Positions 51,153-59,983 of a DNA stretch of 64,000 nucleotides are shown here, piece by piece (positions within the stretch are counted from its first letter, which is position 1; the number at the start of each line of letters is the position of its first letter). A model generated the notes under the pieces. It was not told the origin of the DNA. It saw only the letters and a list, made by a program, of their open reading frames with translations, and did not search any database. The position numbers were made by a program, and so were the translations under genes. The stretch is from Dichotomicrobium thermohalophilum (GTDB taxonomy: Bacteria; Pseudomonadota; Alphaproteobacteria; Rhizobiales; Rhodomicrobiaceae), in contig NZ_QXDF01000001.1 of the NCBI RefSeq assembly GCF_003550175.1, positions 334,501 to 398,500 of the forward strand, read 5' to 3'.

Positions 51153-53030
51153 TCACCGATTTTCTTCCAGGATCTGCTCGACCGATGCGGCGACGGCGGC
51201 AAAGACTGGATCGCCTTCCTCGCGCAGATGCTCGATTTCGCGCAGGGCCCAGTCACGCGCCAGCGCCATGATCCGCGCGTGGCGGGCAAAGTCGAGGAGC
51301 GAGATACCCCGCGGCATTGGCGGCTGGAACACAACCAAATCGTCAGGCAAATCCTCGCCGGTGAACCAGCGCGGCGTCTGCGCCCGGAGTGCGATATCCG
51401 GGATGGTGGGCAGCGCCGCGTCCTGGGCCAGCCCCTTGCGTCGCCCGCCGCGCATCGTCAGCCGCCGCAAATCGCGATAGGCTGCAGGCGCACGACCCAG
51501 CGGCCCGGCCAGCGGCTGCACGGCAAAGCAGCGCCCCACACCCAGCGCGCGCAAATCGTCCACGGGCGGCGGCGCAGCGCCCGAGGCATCGACCAGCATA
51601 TCGCCATCGACCGAGATGAAGGGCGCGAGCACGCCCGGCGGTGTCCAGTTGGTGCGCACGATCGCCTGCAGGCTGTCGCGCTCATGCGTCCAGAGCCGGG
51701 CGCGCGATATGTTCGCCGCGAATCCGTGGAATGGGAGGCGGAGGTCGGCCGCCGTGCCATGCGGGATGTGCCGGTCGATCAGACGGTCATAACGCGCATG
51801 ACCGTACAGACCCAGCCGGCCGCCGAAGAATGCCGCTTGTCGGCGCGCGCTGGTCAGCACGCCGCGCTGGGTGAAGATGGTCTTGGCCAGCCCGTTGATG
51901 TCTTCCGGCCCGAGCCCGCAGGCGAGCAGAGCGCCGACCGCTGCGCCGGCGCCTGTGCCGCCGATCGCGTCTATGGGCACGCCCGAGGCTTCCAGCGCGG
52001 TAATCACGCCCAAATGCGCCGCGCCGCACAATCCACTACCTGACAAGGTCACTGCATTGGCGCGGCCCATGAGGAAACGGGCCAACCGGGCAAACGATGC
52101 CTTGTCGCCCAGCGCCACAAAATGATGCGCCTGCACCGGTCGTGCGGCGAGCCAGCGCTCCGCCCCGCCTTGTAGCCGTCCCGAGAGCCGGCCCGTCACA
52201 ATCGCCAGCCGCGAAGTTCGCCCGCCGGCCATACCCAATCCACAGCGCTCCACGTCGGTGCTCGGGATCCGGGGGCCGGCTGGGTCCCCGTCATCCACGC
52301 CTACGATGAGCACTTCATCGGCCCGGTCGATGCAGCGCCGCGTCCAGGGGCTCAGCGTACCGTCGGCCACATAGAGCACGACGTCGTTGCGCCGCTCGCT
52401 CTCTTCCAGCTCCTGCGCCACCTCGGGGTCGTCGAGCGCGATGCCGCCCGGCTGGTTCTGGCCGAGTCCCGCCGCCGACAGGATTTGGCAAGCGCCCAGC
52501 TCCTCCAGCGCTTCGGCAAGCGCGCGCAGAAAATCCTTCGGGACCTCGCCGCTCGCCCCTGGGCAGATGGCAATTGTTCGCGCCGCGGGCTTCGGCACGG
52601 TGGCCGACACGCGCCCGCCGCCCTTGACGAGGCCGGAGAGGAGCGTCTCCCACAGATGTGGCATTCCCGCCATCACCTCCCGGAAGTCCTCGCGTGACAG
52701 GCGTAGCACCGTGCTCGGCCGCGCCGCCGTCACTTGCCAGGCATGCTTTCCGAAGCCGAAAAAGTCAGAGGCGTCCACTGCCGCGCCGGGACCGAATACC
52801 GCCTTCGCCGCCTGCTCTTCGGGCTGCCAGGCTTCATCCGCGGTAGCGATCAGCCGCCCGGACATCACGATATTGAGCGCCTCCACGGGCGCGCCCGCTG
52901 CGGCGAGTTTCTCGCCCGTGGCGAGGGACATGACATGCGCCGCTGCATAGAGCGCGCGCAGATCGTCCGCGGCCAACTCCTGAAAGGCGTCGACAGCTTT
53001 GAGGAGCAGAAAGGGCGGCTGCGGCGTCAT
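51153..53030 (-). CDS. NTE-like protein: degenerate cNMP domain plus patatin domain lacking the catalytic serine
   Basis: A 625-residue protein with the neuropathy-target-esterase layout: an N-terminal Crp-like cyclic-nucleotide-binding region (~10-130), a Rossmann-like middle (~150-250), and a patatin-like domain from ~325. The usual G-x-S-x-G (GTSAG) reads G358-T-G360-A-G: the nucleophile codon at 51953-51951 is GGC, glycine. The DGG/A dyad motif reads D481-A-S, and the glycine-rich oxyanion loop is SGSGLCGAAHLGV. The frame is open throughout, so it looks like a maintained pseudoenzyme rather than a decaying gene. Otherwise the domain keeps structural stretches such as GAAVGALLACG and APPPVDDLRALGVG. 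Confidence 0.88.
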   Translation of the reverse strand: MTPQPPFLLLKAVDAFQELAADDLRALYAAAHVMSLATGEKLAAAGAPVEALNIVMSGRLIATADEAWQPEEQAAKAVFGPGAAVDASDFFGFGKHAWQVTAARPSTVLRLSREDFREVMAGMPHLWETLLSGLVKGGGRVSATVPKPAARTIAICPGASGEVPKDFLRALAEALEELGACQILSAAGLGQNQPGGIALDDPEVAQELEESERRNDVVLYVADGTLSPWTRRCIDRADEVLIVGVDDGDPAGPRIPSTDVERCGLGMAGGRTSRLAIVTGRLSGRLQGGAERWLAARPVQAHHFVALGDKASFARLARFLMGRANAVTLSGSGLCGAAHLGVITALEASGVPIDAIGGTGAGAAVGALLACGLGPEDINGLAKTIFTQRGVLTSARRQAAFFGGRLGLYGHARYDRLIDRHIPHGTAADLRLPFHGFAANISRARLWTHERDSLQAIVRTNWTPPGVLAPFISVDGDMLVDASGAAPPPVDDLRALGVGRCFAVQPLAGPLGRAPAAYRDLRRLTMRGGRRKGLAQDAALPTIPDIALRAQTPRWFTGEDLPDDLVVFQPPMPRGISLLDFARHARIMALARDWALREIEHLREEGDPVFAAVAASVEQILEENR

Positions 53031-53379
53031 GGGTGCTCCGGGCCTGCGGCTAGCGGTTGGGACGATCGACGCGAACGCACTTGGCGGCGGGATCTGTCGG
53101 TCCAGCGGATGGTTCGGCCTCCCGCCCTCATCCTAAAGCCCGATCCGCTCACCGTGAATGGCGTTTTCGTGGGCCCGGATTGGCCGAAAACAGCCATTTT
53201 TGCGCACAAGCCGATTCATGTATTCACACCCGTTCACATACTTTTCATCTGTAGTAACGACGCAGTGTTACCCCATTTCCTTTTTGGAGTAATTGATCTA
53301 TATTCCAATCATGCCGACAAAAAATGGAACGGCATAACAAGTACCGAGTGAAAACTCGATTTTTCAATGGAGAAGGACC
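53031..53379. promoter_or_regulatory. AT-rich divergent control region of the peptide array
   Basis: The 349 bp between the patatin-like gene and the first peptide gene turn noticeably AT-rich from about 53200, unlike the surrounding sequence, and carry no credible gene. They must hold the promoter of the three-peptide array. A 6-bp inverted repeat ATGCCG (53311-53316) / CGGCAT (53330-53335) with a 13-bp centre lies 45-69 bp before the first start codon and could be an operator. Confidence 0.5.
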
Positions 53380-53511
53380 ATGAAGACCATCTTTACACTG
53401 CTTTCTGCTCTGGCCTTTGTTGGCGCTGCATCTGTCGCTTCGGCAGCTCCTGCTGATGAAGACTTCGGTAGCCGCGCCTTCTGGGAAAGCATTGCAGACA
53501 AGGGCCGGTAA
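53380..53511 (+). CDS. Secreted micropeptide 1 of a tandem array
   Basis: A 43-residue product: signal peptide of ~22 residues (TIFTLLSALAFVGAASVASA) and a 21-residue mature peptide starting AP, acidic in its first half (ADEDFGS), with a Phe-Trp-Glu core and a Lys-Gly-Arg end. Ribosome binding site GGAGAA is 5 bp from the ATG, the same spacing as in the two following genes. It is related to them in the signal peptide, the AP start, the FG pair and the Trp-Glu. Family and function unknown. Confidence 0.75.
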   Translation: MKTIFTLLSALAFVGAASVASAAPADEDFGSRAFWESIADKGR

Positions 53512-53559
53512 TCAAGAGTTCCCAACAAGATGAACACTCTAGGAAACAGGAGAATGATC

Positions 53560-53688
53560 ATGAAAATCTTCGTCACTGTTCTCTCCGCCCTCGCCCTGCT
53601 GGGCGCTGTCTCCGCCGCTTCGGGCGCGCCGGTGACCAACGACAAGGGGCAGACGATTTGGGAACAGCAGTCGCTCTACGGCAACTAA
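53560..53688 (+). CDS. Secreted micropeptide 2 of a tandem array
   Basis: A 42-residue paralogue with signal peptide KIFVTVLSALALLGAVSAASG and a 20-residue mature part APVTNDKGQTIWEQQSLYGN. I use the second of two ATGs (53560) because it keeps the GGAGAA-5 bp-ATG spacing of its neighbours; the earlier in-frame ATG at 53554 would sit on the ribosome binding site. The Ile-Trp-Glu-Gln-Gln core matches peptide 3 closely. Gap to peptide 1 is 48 bp. Confidence 0.75.
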   Translation: MKIFVTVLSALALLGAVSAASGAPVTNDKGQTIWEQQSLYGN

Positions 53689-53739
53689 GCGTCTGCGCCA
53701 GAACCGAAACATCAAACCTGTGAAACAAGGAGAATAAAC

Positions 53740-53865
53740 ATGAAGACCCTCGTCACTGTCCTGTCCGCTATCGCCCTCTTGGGCACTGTCTCTGCCGCCT
53801 CGGCAGCACCGAACGCCGAAGAGTTCGGAAGCCTTGCCTGGTGGGAACAGCAGAACAAGAACTAA
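53740..53865 (+). CDS. Secreted micropeptide 3 of a tandem array
   Basis: A 41-residue paralogue with signal peptide KTLVTVLSAIALLGTVSAASA and a 19-residue mature part APNAEEFGSLAWWEQQNKN. It shares EEFGS with peptide 1 and WEQQ with peptide 2, so it looks like the intermediate of the set. GGAGAA lies 5 bp from the ATG. The gap to peptide 2 is 51 bp and a strong terminator follows 31 bp after the stop. Confidence 0.75.
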   Translation: MKTLVTVLSAIALLGTVSAASAAPNAEEFGSLAWWEQQNKN

Positions 53866-53896
53866 GCGCTGGTTGAAAATGTACCTCCCTGTCTGA

Positions 53897-53930
53897 GGGT
53901 GGGCCGGCACTCCGGTCCACCCCTTCTTTT
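53897..53930 (+). terminator. Rho-independent terminator of the peptide array
   Basis: GGGTGGGCCGG (53897-53907) and CCGGTCCACCC (53912-53922) form an 11-bp stem with one G-U pair and a CACT loop, followed by CCTTCTTTT. This is a textbook intrinsic terminator for plus-strand transcription; its T-run overlaps the stop codon of convergent recG. Confidence 0.88.
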
Positions 53931-56037
53931 ATCCGGCGCGCACTGTCCGAATGGCCGCATCCCGCTCGAACAGATAAAGACACGCCCGCGCCGCCGCGCC
54001 CTGCGGCCCTTCAAGTCTCGGATCGCGCTCCAGCAGCAGCTTCACCTGATCCCGCGCGGCTTCCAGCACTTCGCTGTCTTCCGGCAAGCGCGCCACGCGA
54101 AAGCCCGGATCGCCCGACTGCTTCGCGCCGAGAATCTCGCCGCCCCCGCGCAGACGCAGGTCTTCCTCTGCGATCTTGAAACCATCGTCCGTATCCCGCA
54201 GCGCCTTCAGCCGCGCCTCGGCCGTCTCGCTCAGCGGGCCCTGATACAGGAGCAGGCAGGTCGCCTGCGCTGCCCCGCGTCCGACGCGGCCGCGAAGCTG
54301 ATGAAGCTGGGCAAGGCCAAACCGCTCGGCATGTTCGATCACCATGACCGAGGCGTTCGGCACGTCGACGCCCACCTCGATGACCGTGGTCGAGACGAGG
54401 ACGCCCAACTCTCCGGCAGCGAAAGCGTTCATCACCGCGTCGCGGTCCGCGCCCTTCATACGCCCGTGAACGAGGCCGACCTGGTCGCCGAAATGCTGGC
54501 GCAAATGCGCAGCGCGCTCCTCGGCGGCAGTGGCTGGCGCAACATCCGAGCTTTCGACGAGGGGGCAGACCCAGAACACCTGCGCGCCCGACTTCAACGT
54601 GCGGCGCACCGCCTCGATGACATCATGTATCCGCTCTACGGGCAGCGCGCGGGTCGTCACCGGCTTACGGCCCGGCGGCTTCTCGTCGAGCACGGACACG
54701 TCCATATCGCCGTAATGCGTCATCATCAGCGTGCGCGGGATCGGGGTGGCCGTCGCCACGAGGATGTCGACGCCGCCGTTGCCCTTCGCCTGCAGCGCCA
54801 GCCGCTGATAGACGCCGAAGCGATGCTGCTCGTCGATAACGGCCAGCGCGAGGTCGCGGAATTCCACATCGGCCTGAAACAACGCGTGGGTGCCGACGAC
54901 GATGTCTGCTTGGCCTTGCTTGATCGCCTTGAGCGTCGTTTCCCGGCCGGGGCCGCTCTCTCGCCCGGTCAGCAGCGCCACACGCAGGCCGGCCGCGGCG
55001 CCCATTTCCGCGATTGTCTTGTAATGCTGGCGCGCCAATACCTCCGTCGGGGCCATAAGCGCGGCCTGTCCGCCGGCCTCCACCGCCCCCGCCATCGCCA
55101 GCAGCGCCACAAGGGTCTTGCCGCTGCCGACATCACCCTGCAAAAGCCGCAGCATGCGGTGCGGTGCCGCCATGTCGGAAAGGATTTCGGCAACCGCCCG
55201 TTCCTGCGCCCCCGTGAGCTTGAAGGGCAGCGCCGCGCGGATCTGGCTCGCGCGCTCGCCCGTCCCGGTAGTGGCCCGGCCGCTAAGCCGGCGGAATCGC
55301 CGACGCATCAGCGCGAGCGCAAGCTGACTCGACAGCAGCTCGTCACATGCAAGCCGCTTGCGGGCCTTCCCGGCCGCCGCCATATCGATATCATCGCGCG
55401 GCATATGCAGGATTTCGAGTGCCCGCCGAAAAGCTGGCCAGTCCTGCGCCGCGACAAAATCGCGGTCGAGCCATTCCGGCAAATCAGGCACGCGGGCGAC
55501 TGCCTGGCGCGCGGCATTTCGCACCGCGCGCTGGCTCACGCCCTGGCCCAGCGGATAGACCGGCTCCAGCAGCGGAATGGCCTCCTGGTCGCTCTCGGGG
55601 GCGATGTGGTCGGGATGGGTCATCTGCAGATGCTTGCCGTAAGCCTGCGCGCGGCCCGAGATGATCCGCCGTTCCCCAACCGGCAGCATCCGCTGCAGAT
55701 AGCGCCGGTCCGCGTGGAAAAACACCAGCTCGATGCGGCCTGTGTCATCCTCGCAAATCACCTTGTAGGGCGCGCGCGTGACGCTCGGCGGCGGGGCCCG
55801 ATGCGCCTTGACAACCACATTCAAAGTCACGAGGTTGCCGGACACGACATCGGCGATGGCGGGGCGTTCGCGCCGGTCAATAACACCAGTTGGAAAATGC
55901 CAGAGCAGGTTGATCACCCGCGGGGGCTGGTCCGGGGTCGCGCCGGTGAGCCGGCCAAGCGCTTCCTCCAGCCGTTCGCCCACGCCGTTCAGGTCGCGGA
56001 GACTGGCGAACAACGGGTTGAGCGAAGCTGGTCGCAT
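53929..56037 (-). CDS. recG: ATP-dependent DNA helicase RecG
   Basis: A 702-residue RecG that remodels stalled replication forks and recombination intermediates. The N-terminal wedge/OB domain (~15-170) contains LNGVGERLEEALGR; the helicase domains hold Walker A GDVGSGKTLVALLA, the DEQH box and TATPIPRTLM, plus motif VI QLRGRVGRG. The start is ATG at 56037; a much longer open frame upstream (to 56361) has no helicase homology and would run through sdhE on the other strand. Divergent from sdhE. Confidence 0.95.
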   Translation of the reverse strand: MRPASLNPLFASLRDLNGVGERLEEALGRLTGATPDQPPRVINLLWHFPTGVIDRRERPAIADVVSGNLVTLNVVVKAHRAPPPSVTRAPYKVICEDDTGRIELVFFHADRRYLQRMLPVGERRIISGRAQAYGKHLQMTHPDHIAPESDQEAIPLLEPVYPLGQGVSQRAVRNAARQAVARVPDLPEWLDRDFVAAQDWPAFRRALEILHMPRDDIDMAAAGKARKRLACDELLSSQLALALMRRRFRRLSGRATTGTGERASQIRAALPFKLTGAQERAVAEILSDMAAPHRMLRLLQGDVGSGKTLVALLAMAGAVEAGGQAALMAPTEVLARQHYKTIAEMGAAAGLRVALLTGRESGPGRETTLKAIKQGQADIVVGTHALFQADVEFRDLALAVIDEQHRFGVYQRLALQAKGNGGVDILVATATPIPRTLMMTHYGDMDVSVLDEKPPGRKPVTTRALPVERIHDVIEAVRRTLKSGAQVFWVCPLVESSDVAPATAAEERAAHLRQHFGDQVGLVHGRMKGADRDAVMNAFAAGELGVLVSTTVIEVGVDVPNASVMVIEHAERFGLAQLHQLRGRVGRGAAQATCLLLYQGPLSETAEARLKALRDTDDGFKIAEEDLRLRGGGEILGAKQSGDPGFRVARLPEDSEVLEAARDQVKLLLERDPRLEGPQGAAARACLYLFERDAAIRTVRAG

Positions 56038-56153
56038 TTTCACGTCGGCACCTTTCGGCAGCGGGCTCGGCATCTGTTTTCGGAACGTAGGGCGAACGGG
56101 ACAGCCTGCCCAGAACCGCGCGCGCCGCATCCACAGCCTGAAAGGCCCGACTG

Positions 56154-56414
56154 ATGCCGCAGGAAATTGATCCACAGGCTCGGCGGCGGCGCGTGCAGTA
56201 CCGCGCCAACCATCGCGGCACCAAGGAAATGGATATCCTGCTCGGCCGGTTCGCCGATGCCACGCTGGAGCAGATGACGGCTGGCGAACTGGTCCTCTTC
56301 GAGCAGATGCTGGCGCTGCCCGACCCGCAGCTCGACGGCTGGATCCGCGGCGACCAGCCACCAGAGATATTCGCCGACCTGATCGAGCGGATTCGCGCGT
56401 TTCACCGCTTCTGA
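56154..56414 (+). CDS. sdhE: FAD assembly factor SdhE
   Basis: An 86-residue SdhE (succinate dehydrogenase assembly factor 2 family), which promotes covalent flavinylation of SdhA. The conserved RGTKE motif is R21-G22-T23-K24-E25, and the downstream helical stretch LEQMTAGELVLFEQML and DPQLDGWIRG are family features. Length is standard. mfd follows at 11 bp. Confidence 0.92.
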   Translation: MPQEIDPQARRRRVQYRANHRGTKEMDILLGRFADATLEQMTAGELVLFEQMLALPDPQLDGWIRGDQPPEIFADLIERIRAFHRF

Positions 56415-56425
56415 TACAACGTTAA

Positions 56426-59400
56426 ATGGCGACAAGCGTAAAGACAAAACCCTCTGAAAAAATCGCGGAACGCTGGGACCGTCTGATGAACGAGCCCGGG
56501 CCGCTGCTGGTGGGCGGCGCGCCGGACGGCGTGGACGCGCTGGCGCTGGCACATATGGCGCGCGCGCATCAGCCGAAGGATGCGCCCGCCGCGCTGCTGC
56601 ATGTCGCGCGCGATGACCGGCGGATGGCGACACTCGCCTCGGCGCTTCAGTTTTTCGATCCCGATCTGCGCGTGCTGACGCTGCCGGCCTGGGACTGCGT
56701 GCCCTATGACCGCGTCTCGCCGGACCCGGAGATTATCGCCAAGCGCATCACCACGCTGGTGCGCCTCGCCACCATGAAGGGCGGGGGCAAGGGCGGCCCG
56801 ACCGTCGTGCTGACGACCGTGAACGCCGCGCTTCAGCGCGTGCCCCCGCGCGAGCACATGCGCCGCGGCGCCGTGAAGCTGGTGGCTGGCGGCCGCGCGG
56901 ACCGTAACGCGCTGCTCAAGCGGCTGGAAAGTCATGGGTTCGTCCGCACGGGCACGGTCATGGAACCGGGCGAGTACGCCGTGCGCGGCGGCATCATCGA
57001 CCTGTTTGCGCCGGGCCATGCGCGGCCCGCCCGGCTCGACTTCTTCGGCGACACGATCGAAACCATCCGCAATTTCGACCCTGCGACCCAGCGCACCGAA
57101 GGCAACCGCAAGCAGCTCGTCCTGCTGCCCATGAGTGAGGTGCCGGCGGGCGAGAATGTCTCGCGGCGGTTCCGCAAGCGGTATGTCGAACTTTTCGGAG
57201 CTGTCACGGGGGACGACCCGCTCTACGAGGCCGTCTCGGCGGGGCAGCGCTATCCGGGCATCGAGCATTGGCTGCCGCTGTTTTACGATAAGCTGGAAAC
57301 CATCTTCGACTATCTGCTGGGCGCGATGGTCAGCCTTGACCACCTGTCCGAGGACGCGGTGAACCAGCGCATCGAGCAGATCAACGATCATTACGACGCC
57401 CGCCTCAGCGCGCTGGAGCAGAGGGCGTTCGGCGCGGCGCGCTATCAGCCCGTGCCGCCCAAGCTCATGTTTCTTGATCAGGCGCAGTGGGACGGTGAAC
57501 TGGCCGAGCGCGCTACCCGCATCATCGCCCCTTACAGCGCGCCCGAGACGGAAAGTGGCGTGCCGGTCGTCGATCTCGAAGGTAAGGGCGGTCGCAATTT
57601 CGCGCCGGAACGCGCACGCAACGCTGAAGGGCTGTTTGACGAGGTCGCCGCGCATATCCGAGGCCTGCAGAAGGCGAATAAGCGCGTCATCGTTGCGGGC
57701 TGGACCCGCGGCTCGCGCGAGCGGCTGGGCGAGTTGTTGAGCAGTCACGGGCTGGAGTTGCGTGCGCCCGCCGACAGTTACCCGGAAGCCCAGGCGCTGC
57801 CGCCGAAATACGCTGCGCTCGCGGTGCTGGGGCTGGAGAGCGGCTTCGAGATGCCGGGCCTCGCGGTCATCGCCGAGCAGGACATCCTCGGCGACCGGTT
57901 GATCCGCCGGCGCAAGGCCCGCAAGCACTCGGAGGTCATCAGCGAGGCCGCAAGCCTCAGCCCGGGCGATCTGGTCGTACACGCCGATCACGGCATCGGC
58001 CGGTTCATCGGCCTGAAATCCATCGACGCCGCCGGCGCGCCTCATGACTGCCTGGAACTGGAATACCACGGCGGCGACAAGCTGTTCCTGCCGGTCGAGA
58101 ACATCGAACTGCTTAGCCGCTATGGCTCAGACGAAGCGGGCGTGGCCCTCGACCGTCTGGGCAGCGGCGCATGGCAGGCTCGCAAGGCGCGGCTGAAGAA
58201 GCGCGTGCTGGAGATGGCCGGCCAGCTCATCCAGGTCGCGGCAGAGCGCGCCACACGCAGCGCCCCGGTCATGTCACCGCCCGACGGGCTTTATGAGGAG
58301 TTCTGCGCGCGCTTCGGCTTCGACGAGACCGAGGACCAGCAGTCCAGCATCGACGCGGTGCTCGAAGACCTGTCGAAGGGCACCCCGATGGACCGTCTCA
58401 TCTGCGGCGATGTCGGCTTCGGCAAGACCGAGGTGGCGCTGCGCGCTGCGCTCACGGCCGTGATGAGCGGCAAGCAGGTCGCGGTCGTCGTGCCGACCAC
58501 GCTGCTCGCGCGCCAGCACTACAAGACCTTCACCGAGCGCTTCGCCGGGCTGCCCGTGCGCATCGCGCAGGCGTCGCGGCTCGTCAGCGGCAAGGAGATG
58601 AGCCAGGTCCGCGCCGACCTGAAATCCGGCCAGATCGACATCGTGATCGGGACGCACGCGCTCCTGTCGAAGAATGTCGGCTTCAACGATCTCGGACTGC
58701 TGATCATCGACGAGGAGCAGCACTTCGGCGTGCGCCACAAGGAGCGGCTTAAGGAGCTGAAATCCGACGTGCACGTCCTGACGCTGACCGCAACGCCGAT
58801 CCCGCGCACGATGCAGCTTGCGCTCACTGGCGTGCGCGAGATGTCGATCATCGCCACGCCGCCGGTGGACCGGCTGGCCGTGCGCACCTTCGTCACGCCG
58901 TTCGATCCGCTGGTGCTGCGCGAGGCGCTCTTGCGTGAACGCTATCGCGGCGGCCAGAGCTTCTATGTCTGCCCGCGCATCTCCGATCTGGAGGAGGTCG
59001 CGGCGTTTCTGCGCGAGCATGTGCCGGAACTCAAATTCCAGATCGCGCATGGTCAGATGAGTGCGACGCAGCTCGAAGACGTGATGAGCGCGTTCTATGA
59101 TCAGAAGATTGACGTGCTGGTCTGCACGACAATCGTGGAATCCGGTCTGGACGTGCCAAGTGCGAACACGCTGATCGTCCATCGCGCCGACATGTTCGGC
59201 CTGTCGCAACTCTACCAGTTGCGCGGGCGTGTGGGCCGGTCGAAGACGCGGGCCTACGCGATGCTGACGATCCCGGCGAACGGGAAGCTGACGCCGACCG
59301 CCGAAAAGCGGCTGAAGGTTCTGCACTCACTCGACACGCTTGGCGCGGGCTTCTCGCTCGCGAGTCACGATCTCGACATTCGCGGGGCGGGGAACCTGCT

Positions 59401-59983
59401 GGGCGAGGAGCAGTCGGGCCACATCCGCGATGTCGGGTTCGAGCTGTACCAGTCGATGCTGGAAGAGGCGGTCGCCAAGCTGCGCGATGGCGAGGCGACA
59501 GCGGACACAGGCGAGCAGTGGTCGCCGCAGATTTCGCTCGGCATGGCCGTGCTGATCCCGGAGAACTACGTGCCCGACCTGCAGGTGCGGCTGGGGCTCT
59601 ATCGCCGGCTGGCGAACCTCACCGAGCAGACGGAGATCGACAGCTTCGCTGCCGAGCTGGCCGACCGCTTTGGGCCGCTGCCGGACGAGGTGAACCAACT
59701 GCTGGAGGTCGTCAAGCTGAAGGCTCTGTGCCGCGCCGCCGGCATCGCCACGCTGGAGGCCGGGCCGAAGGGAGCGGTTGTCGGCTTCCGTGGCAACAGC
59801 TTTGCCGATCCGGCCGGGTTGGTGAACTTCATCAACGCCAATTCCGCGCGGACGAAGCTGCAAGCCGACCATAAGCTGGTCTACAAAGCCGATTGGGACA
59901 GCATCGAGGACCGGTTGAAAGGGGCCCGGTGGCTTGCCCGCGAGTTGGCGAACCTCGCCGGCCAGGCGAAGCAGGCCGCCTAG
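56426..59983 (+). CDS. mfd: Transcription-repair coupling factor Mfd
   Basis: An 1185-residue Mfd that removes stalled RNA polymerase and recruits UvrA. The UvrB-like N-terminal region (~40-350), the polymerase-interacting domain (VVHADHGIGRFIGLKS, KLFLPVENIELLSRYG), the RecG-like translocase with GDVGFGKTEVALRAA, the DEEQ box (LLIIDEEQHFGV) and QLRGRVGRSKTRAYA, and the C-terminal TRCF domain are all present. It is downstream of sdhE; its stop abuts the stop of convergent hprK with no gap. Confidence 0.96.
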   Translation: MATSVKTKPSEKIAERWDRLMNEPGPLLVGGAPDGVDALALAHMARAHQPKDAPAALLHVARDDRRMATLASALQFFDPDLRVLTLPAWDCVPYDRVSPDPEIIAKRITTLVRLATMKGGGKGGPTVVLTTVNAALQRVPPREHMRRGAVKLVAGGRADRNALLKRLESHGFVRTGTVMEPGEYAVRGGIIDLFAPGHARPARLDFFGDTIETIRNFDPATQRTEGNRKQLVLLPMSEVPAGENVSRRFRKRYVELFGAVTGDDPLYEAVSAGQRYPGIEHWLPLFYDKLETIFDYLLGAMVSLDHLSEDAVNQRIEQINDHYDARLSALEQRAFGAARYQPVPPKLMFLDQAQWDGELAERATRIIAPYSAPETESGVPVVDLEGKGGRNFAPERARNAEGLFDEVAAHIRGLQKANKRVIVAGWTRGSRERLGELLSSHGLELRAPADSYPEAQALPPKYAALAVLGLESGFEMPGLAVIAEQDILGDRLIRRRKARKHSEVISEAASLSPGDLVVHADHGIGRFIGLKSIDAAGAPHDCLELEYHGGDKLFLPVENIELLSRYGSDEAGVALDRLGSGAWQARKARLKKRVLEMAGQLIQVAAERATRSAPVMSPPDGLYEEFCARFGFDETEDQQSSIDAVLEDLSKGTPMDRLICGDVGFGKTEVALRAALTAVMSGKQVAVVVPTTLLARQHYKTFTERFAGLPVRIAQASRLVSGKEMSQVRADLKSGQIDIVIGTHALLSKNVGFNDLGLLIIDEEQHFGVRHKERLKELKSDVHVLTLTATPIPRTMQLALTGVREMSIIATPPVDRLAVRTFVTPFDPLVLREALLRERYRGGQSFYVCPRISDLEEVAAFLREHVPELKFQIAHGQMSATQLEDVMSAFYDQKIDVLVCTTIVESGLDVPSANTLIVHRADMFGLSQLYQLRGRVGRSKTRAYAMLTIPANGKLTPTAEKRLKVLHSLDTLGAGFSLASHDLDIRGAGNLLGEEQSGHIRDVGFELYQSMLEEAVAKLRDGEATADTGEQWSPQISLGMAVLIPENYVPDLQVRLGLYRRLANLTEQTEIDSFAAELADRFGPLPDEVNQLLEVVKLKALCRAAGIATLEAGPKGAVVGFRGNSFADPAGLVNFINANSARTKLQADHKLVYKADWDSIEDRLKGARWLARELANLAGQAKQAA

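Noticed and set aside
53899-56154. 751-codon plus-strand frame opposite recG
   Set aside because: Antisense shadow; recG motifs are intact on the minus strand and the frame would start inside the peptide-array terminator.
56038-56361. N-terminal extension of recG
   Set aside because: No helicase homology, Arg/Ala-rich, and antisense to sdhE; RecG of normal length starts at 56037.
56402-58069. 555-codon minus-strand frame opposite mfd
   Set aside because: Antisense shadow of the UvrB-like part of mfd; no domain recognisable.
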